A stretch of DNA of 64,000 nucleotides from Strongylocentrotus droebachiensis. Its lineage: Eukaryota > Echinodermata > Echinoidea > Camarodonta > Strongylocentrotidae. The notes under the pieces are model-generated. The model searched no databases, had not been told where the DNA came from, and saw only the letters and a list, made by a program, of their open reading frames with translations. The position numbers and the translations under genes are program-made. Shown here piece by piece: positions 59,853 to 64,000 of this stretch (positions within the stretch are counted from its first letter, which is position 1; each line of letters begins with the position of its first letter). The stretch spans positions 1 through 64,000 of the forward strand of contig JAVYIG010004939.1 of the NCBI GenBank assembly GCA_035222895.1, given 5' to 3'.

Positions 59853-60737
59853 TGTGTATTAATTGTTTATAAGATTATGTTTTATTTGTTTTATAAAATG
59901 ATATTTTCTAACATGATTTTGATAATGAACGGTCATTACCATTGGATAATGACCGGTCATTACCCAAATTACGCGCGATTACGCGTTAGGCAAAATAAAT
60001 GCCTAGTCACGTGTACGCTTTCAACCAATCATTTGATTAGTATCCACGTCATCATCTTATAATGCAAATTATCTCATGTATTCAAAAAACTAATGTGTAA
60101 CTAGAAACTGATGGTTTTCTGGTTAATTCCACCGACACACACTAAACCAATATTGCTTGGGGCGGGGAATTAGTTTTTGCTTAAATACTAATTTTTACTC
60201 AATCCCCTTGGGAATCCGATTCTTCCAATTGACAATTCTGAAAACAGTACTGTTAATATTGTCAGTAAGTATATATTACATGTTGAGAATTAGGTCTACG
60301 CATGCATTTCGTGATAGATTAGGTTTATTTCTAAAAGAGAACGGTCAGTTCTGATATGTATGTCAGTGGCAGATGATTTTCAAGTGGACACCAAGGTTGG
60401 TCAATTTGATAGAAAATGGAAAACAGTATCGCCTTTCTCGCTTCCTTAAAAATAGCAATTTCAGGACAGGATAGTTTGTGTTTTTTTTCTTGGCTATTAT
60501 AATAGTTGCTTACTTTACGAATTTATTCATAATCATAAAAGGAAAAATCTACAGATAATAACACCTGTATTAATAATAATAATGATAGAAATATAATATG
60601 ATAATGATAGTCATAATAATATTAACAGTAATAGTAATAATGATAATAATTATGATAGTAATACTTACATTACTGATAGTAACAACAACAATAACAGCAA
60701 TATAATAATATTAATAATAACATTTAAACAAACAAAA
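59853..60737. other. Spacer
   Basis: AACGGTCATTACC and GATAATGACCGGTCATTACC near 59929-59955 form a small tandem/inverted group. AAT-rich simple sequence fills 60570-60725. Confidence 0.45.
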
Positions 60738-60950
60738 TACGTCCATTTATGATTTATAGAGCGCAACTACTATCTTTTACTGCATGTGATACAGAATATC
60801 GTATTCTTACCCCGGCTGCATGGACAGTGGCAAATGTAGATAAACGTCTCACCAAAGGACACTAGTGTCACAGCGGGATTCGAACCGCGAACTATATTGT
60901 GATCCACAGTCGGATGACGTATCTACAGTAACTAGACCACGACAGCTCAC
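60738..60950 (-). mobile_element. tRNA-derived SINE, minus strand
   Basis: On the minus strand: GAGCTGTCGTGGTCTAGTTA (A box) then, about 50 bases on, GCGGTTCGAATCCCGC (B box in a paired T arm), then a unique body (CATTTGCCACTGTCCATGCA) and a tail with TTGCGCTCTATAAATCATAA. It fits a SINE whose tail was borrowed from an L2/CR1-type LINE. Confidence 0.75.
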
Positions 60951-61883
60951 AAAATAATATATACAATAATAATAACAATTCATAAAACACTTCACAAAAT
61001 AATAATCACACAGATATTCACTTGAAGAACTTTACTCCTATATAAACAAAGGAAACCACTGAAAAAGCTGTGGTTAAATCATTTAATGCAGTCCTGAATT
61101 ATCATAAAACAGCACTGGGGTAAACAAAAAATTTAAAAAAAAATCCCCCAAAAATCAAAATAAACATTGCAGCTATCTAAAAATGGCCGTTCTATGTCAG
61201 TCTCTTATTCCTAGCGGTCTCGTATTGTGACATGCGTCAGTTTATTTAGAGCTCATGTGGTTATGCTCATGCATTTCTAAAATAAATATTATTCTACATA
61301 AATGCAACATCAAATTATGAGATGAATAATCTCGAAAATCAACATGGTCGAGACATATTCCAGTTTTTTTTTTTAAACGGGCGAATTCATTCTAATTACA
61401 CTGCTTACTGTGTTGACTGACAATGAACATTCAATAACGAGTGAAACGCTATGGAAAATATATCAGTCGATTTTTTTTTTTTTTGTTTTCTTTCTTTTTC
61501 GACGACAACATCCAGATCTACTCAAGGAAAAGAAGATGAAAGTAATTAAAAGACAACAGGTAGTCTCTTCCAGGTCAAGAGTTCCACTTGACAAGTTGCT
61601 AAGAAAGTGACAAGCAGCCTTTTGAGAAATCTAGGAAACTGTTTAGATTGCCTCCAATTCAAACGCAGATATCACAAGCGATTACATCTCCAGTGAAGCT
61701 AAATAGGAGAGAATAAATATGAAAGCGACAGGGATGATGGTGTGATGTCCACTTTCCCCCTGAGCCTGAAGTCCTATCCTTTGGATGAAGTATCAACAGA
61801 AAAATGGTCATTTCATAGTTTTGTTATGTTCAATATTATTGTTTGCAGAATGGGATCGATTTGGGGGAGTATATGTAATTATA
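60951..61883. other. AT-rich spacer
   Basis: Poly-A and poly-T runs only; (TA)n at 61879-61894. No gene recognised. Confidence 0.4.
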
Positions 61884-62742
61884 TATATATATATGAAGAG
61901 CTTGATTCCAAAAGGAGCTAAATCCATATTTTATCAAAATGGAGTTATTTGTCTTAAAATAATGATTTCCTACATGGGGACAAAATGCACTGTATCACAT
62001 TCGAAAATTTCACCAGGAAGTATGAAAAAATTTAGGTACAATATCATGTTTCATTCCAAAAGGAGCTAAATCCAAATTGGTTTCATTCCAAAAGGAGCTA
62101 AATCCACTTTGGGTACTTCTGAGTAAAACACCTTTTTTATTTCTCCATTTTCCCTTTAGTAATGTACCTTCATGTTGTTATATATGTTAAAGGTGTCGCC
62201 CTGGACCAATAATATATGATAAGAAAAAAATCTACAACTTATTTCTGATTTTTATTTAATTTTTAGATTTTGCGGATTTAGCTCCTTTTGGAATGAAACA
62301 TGGATTTAGCTCCTTTTGGAATGAAACGGATTTAGCTCCTTTTGGAATGAAAATGTGATATGTTGTTTACTTTCTTTTCAAAAGCTTTTTTTAGTTGTGA
62401 TTTCACTATTATTATTTAAAAGGAAATGTTTGCTACTAAATTTGAATAAATTTCAGTGACATTATTGAGAAAATATGAAATTTTCCAGGTACAATATCAT
62501 GTTTCATTCCAAAAGGAGCTAAATCCACGAAAAAAATGTATTCTAAAAATTTAATAAAAATCAGGAAAAACTGGTAGATTTTTTCTCATCATATATTATT
62601 GGTCCAGGGTGACACCTTTAAAATAAATAACAAGATTAAAGTCCATGGCTAAAGGGAATATAGAGAAATAAAAAAAGGTGATTTATTCAGAAGTACCCAA
62701 AGTGGATTTAGCTCCTTTTGGAATGAAACTCTTCATATACTG
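61884..62742. mobile_element. Cluster of MITEs sharing a 26-bp terminus
   Basis: A 26-bp motif containing CATTCCAAAAGGAGCTAAAT occurs eight times: plus strand at 61901, 62048, 62080 and 62501; minus strand at 62274, 62302, 62328 and 62704. Segments 62080-62299 and 62501-62729 are inverted copies of one ~225-bp element with this motif at both ends. The cluster is bounded by TATATGAAGAG / CTCTTCATATA. No coding capacity. Confidence 0.85.
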
Positions 62743-62923
62743 GTATTAAAAGCCATTTTTATTGCAACAGAAAACTGTGTTTACACTTGTACAGAAATAT
62801 GATGTAATTGTATCACTATTTTGGAAATACAAAATCTTAAATGCCATCGATTAGAATTTGAATTATATAAAGCCAGAAGTGGAAATAGACAACAAAAAAA
62901 CAAAAAAAAGGGAACAGATGATT

Positions 62924-63462
62924 TTAAAGGTACTATGTCCCATTTGCAGGCCAAAGAAATGAAAAAGTTAAATTCCGACTACTTTGAAAGATAATACTAA
63001 TTTAGAACTTCCCTAAAAAAGGTGGGGCTTGAAAATGTTTTCAAGTGGGAAAATAACGACTATTAGTTGTCAATTCGACTTTAGGGCTATAGAGCCTAAA
63101 AGTAATAGTCTTGATTTTTAGACAATTGTACCGAATGGTCATACGTTTTATGCTGCGCAAAGATTCAATTAGTTTAATCTTGGCCTTCACAAGAAGTGGG
63201 TTATTGATGTAGACAAATGCTCATGTACCCTTTACAACTCTTTTCATGTATGTTATTACCAAAGAAGAAGAAAAGCCAGTCAGTCACTCAATAGTGTCTG
63301 ACAGTGAAGTCTAGCAAGTAAACGGGTTTCCTTGCATAATTTGAATATGAGGACACTGCTAACGTTTAAATTTCACAGATAGGACATACATGACATATTC
63401 ATAATTCCTGCAAAGTTCTACAGAATTTGAGGTTGGCTGCAAAAGGGACATAGTACATTTAA
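62924..63462. mobile_element. MITE family C, complete copy
   Basis: 539 bp with TTAA at 62924-62927 and 63459-63462. The ends AGGTACTATGTCCCATTTGC and the inverted GCAAAAGGGACATAGTACAT agree with one or two mismatches. Matches 29745-30292 inverted. Confidence 0.9.
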
Positions 63463-64000
63463 AGCGTGGTATGTGGGGTTTATTTTGTCATCCTATGATC
63501 CATTCCAGATAACAAACAAAATAATTTGCAGCCTTTAAGTAGAATAAAATAAAATTAAAGGTTAATAGTCAAGCAAAATGGCAACTATTTTCGAAAAATC
63601 AATTTCTTTACCTTATTGTATATCTAATAGAGTACCGATGCTGTGACGTCATAAAAATCAATTTTTAGAATTTCTAAACTTTTTCTTCATTTTCCGAAAG
63701 AGCATCAAAAATAATGTTCAAATGTTGAAAATCAATTGAATATGTTAAGTATTAGCTGAGATATGACCATCTGAATAAACATATTTCCTATAGGAACTCG
63801 GTGTTATTTGTTCTCGCTACGAATGGTTAGGAGCCAGAGCAAATAACATTGAGTTCCTATAGGAAATATATTTATTCAGATGGTCATATCTCAGACAATA
63901 TTTAACATATTCAATTGATTTCAACATTTGAACATTATTATTGATGCTCTTTCGGAATATGAAGAAAAAATTGAGAAATTCTAAAAATAGATTTTTGATG
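63463..64000. repeat. Palindrome P1, second copy, cut by window end
   Basis: From about 63600 the sequence follows the 26459-27007 palindrome (AGAGTACCGATGCTGTGACG, CATTTTCCGAAAGAGC, TATGACCATCTGAATAAA), turns at about 63822-63832 and runs back to the window edge. The loop region is less perfect than in the first copy. Bases 63463-63599 are spacer. Confidence 0.85.

Overview
This is a gene-poor, AT-rich, repeat-laden stretch of animal nuclear DNA. The long non-coding spacers, polyadenylation signals, LINEs of two clades, tRNA-derived SINEs, many short terminal-inverted-repeat elements and long (CT)n, (AGT)n and poly-G tracts all fit a marine invertebrate deuterostome. An echinoderm is my best guess, from the style of the TTAA-flanked elements and the receptor type. 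The species cannot be named from the sequence alone. I recognise no LTR retrovirus-like element, Polinton or toxin gene.

Only one host protein-coding gene is convincing: a complete seven-transmembrane peptide receptor at 7915-8976 (+), close to the bombesin/GRP/CCHamide receptor group. A plausible splice acceptor lies just upstream (AG at 7865-7866) and AATAAA signals lie downstream (9127, 9532). The rest has no credible host coding exon; most long open frames are translations of microsatellites.

Layout. 0-8 kb: spacer, a fold-back palindrome (3408-3562), duplicated CT-rich DNA (5.3-6.1 kb) and a TTAA-flanked MITE (6911-7493) ending about 0.4 kb before the receptor exon. 8-17 kb: the receptor, ACT-type trinucleotide arrays and a decayed Tx1/L1-type LINE (14.1-16.2 kb). 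17-31 kb: a large palindrome (17.8-18.3 kb), two near-identical MITEs (19.0 and 27.2 kb), a TTAA element with a possible THAP-domain remnant (22.5-23.0 kb), a 550-bp perfect-style palindrome (26.5-27.0 kb) and a ~110-bp-unit satellite (27.2-29.0 kb) with one of the MITEs inside it. 31-50 kb: a dense patchwork of MITEs, SINEs and G/C tracts, including a PIF/Harbinger-like element with TAA target duplications (38.9-39.6 kb). 50-52.4 kb: a 5'-truncated but nearly open CR1/Jockey-like LINE. 52-64 kb: more MITEs, palindromes, a SINE, and a cluster of eight copies of one 26-bp motif (61.9-62.7 kb). The window ends inside a second copy of the 26.5-kb palindrome.

The main theme is a community of non-autonomous elements that insert at TTAA and mostly begin AGG, as in the Kolobok/T2 group. 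Paired copies, and 'empty' sites in satellite units and paralogous repeats, let the insertion rules be read from this window alone. No multi-gene pathway or operon-like system is present.
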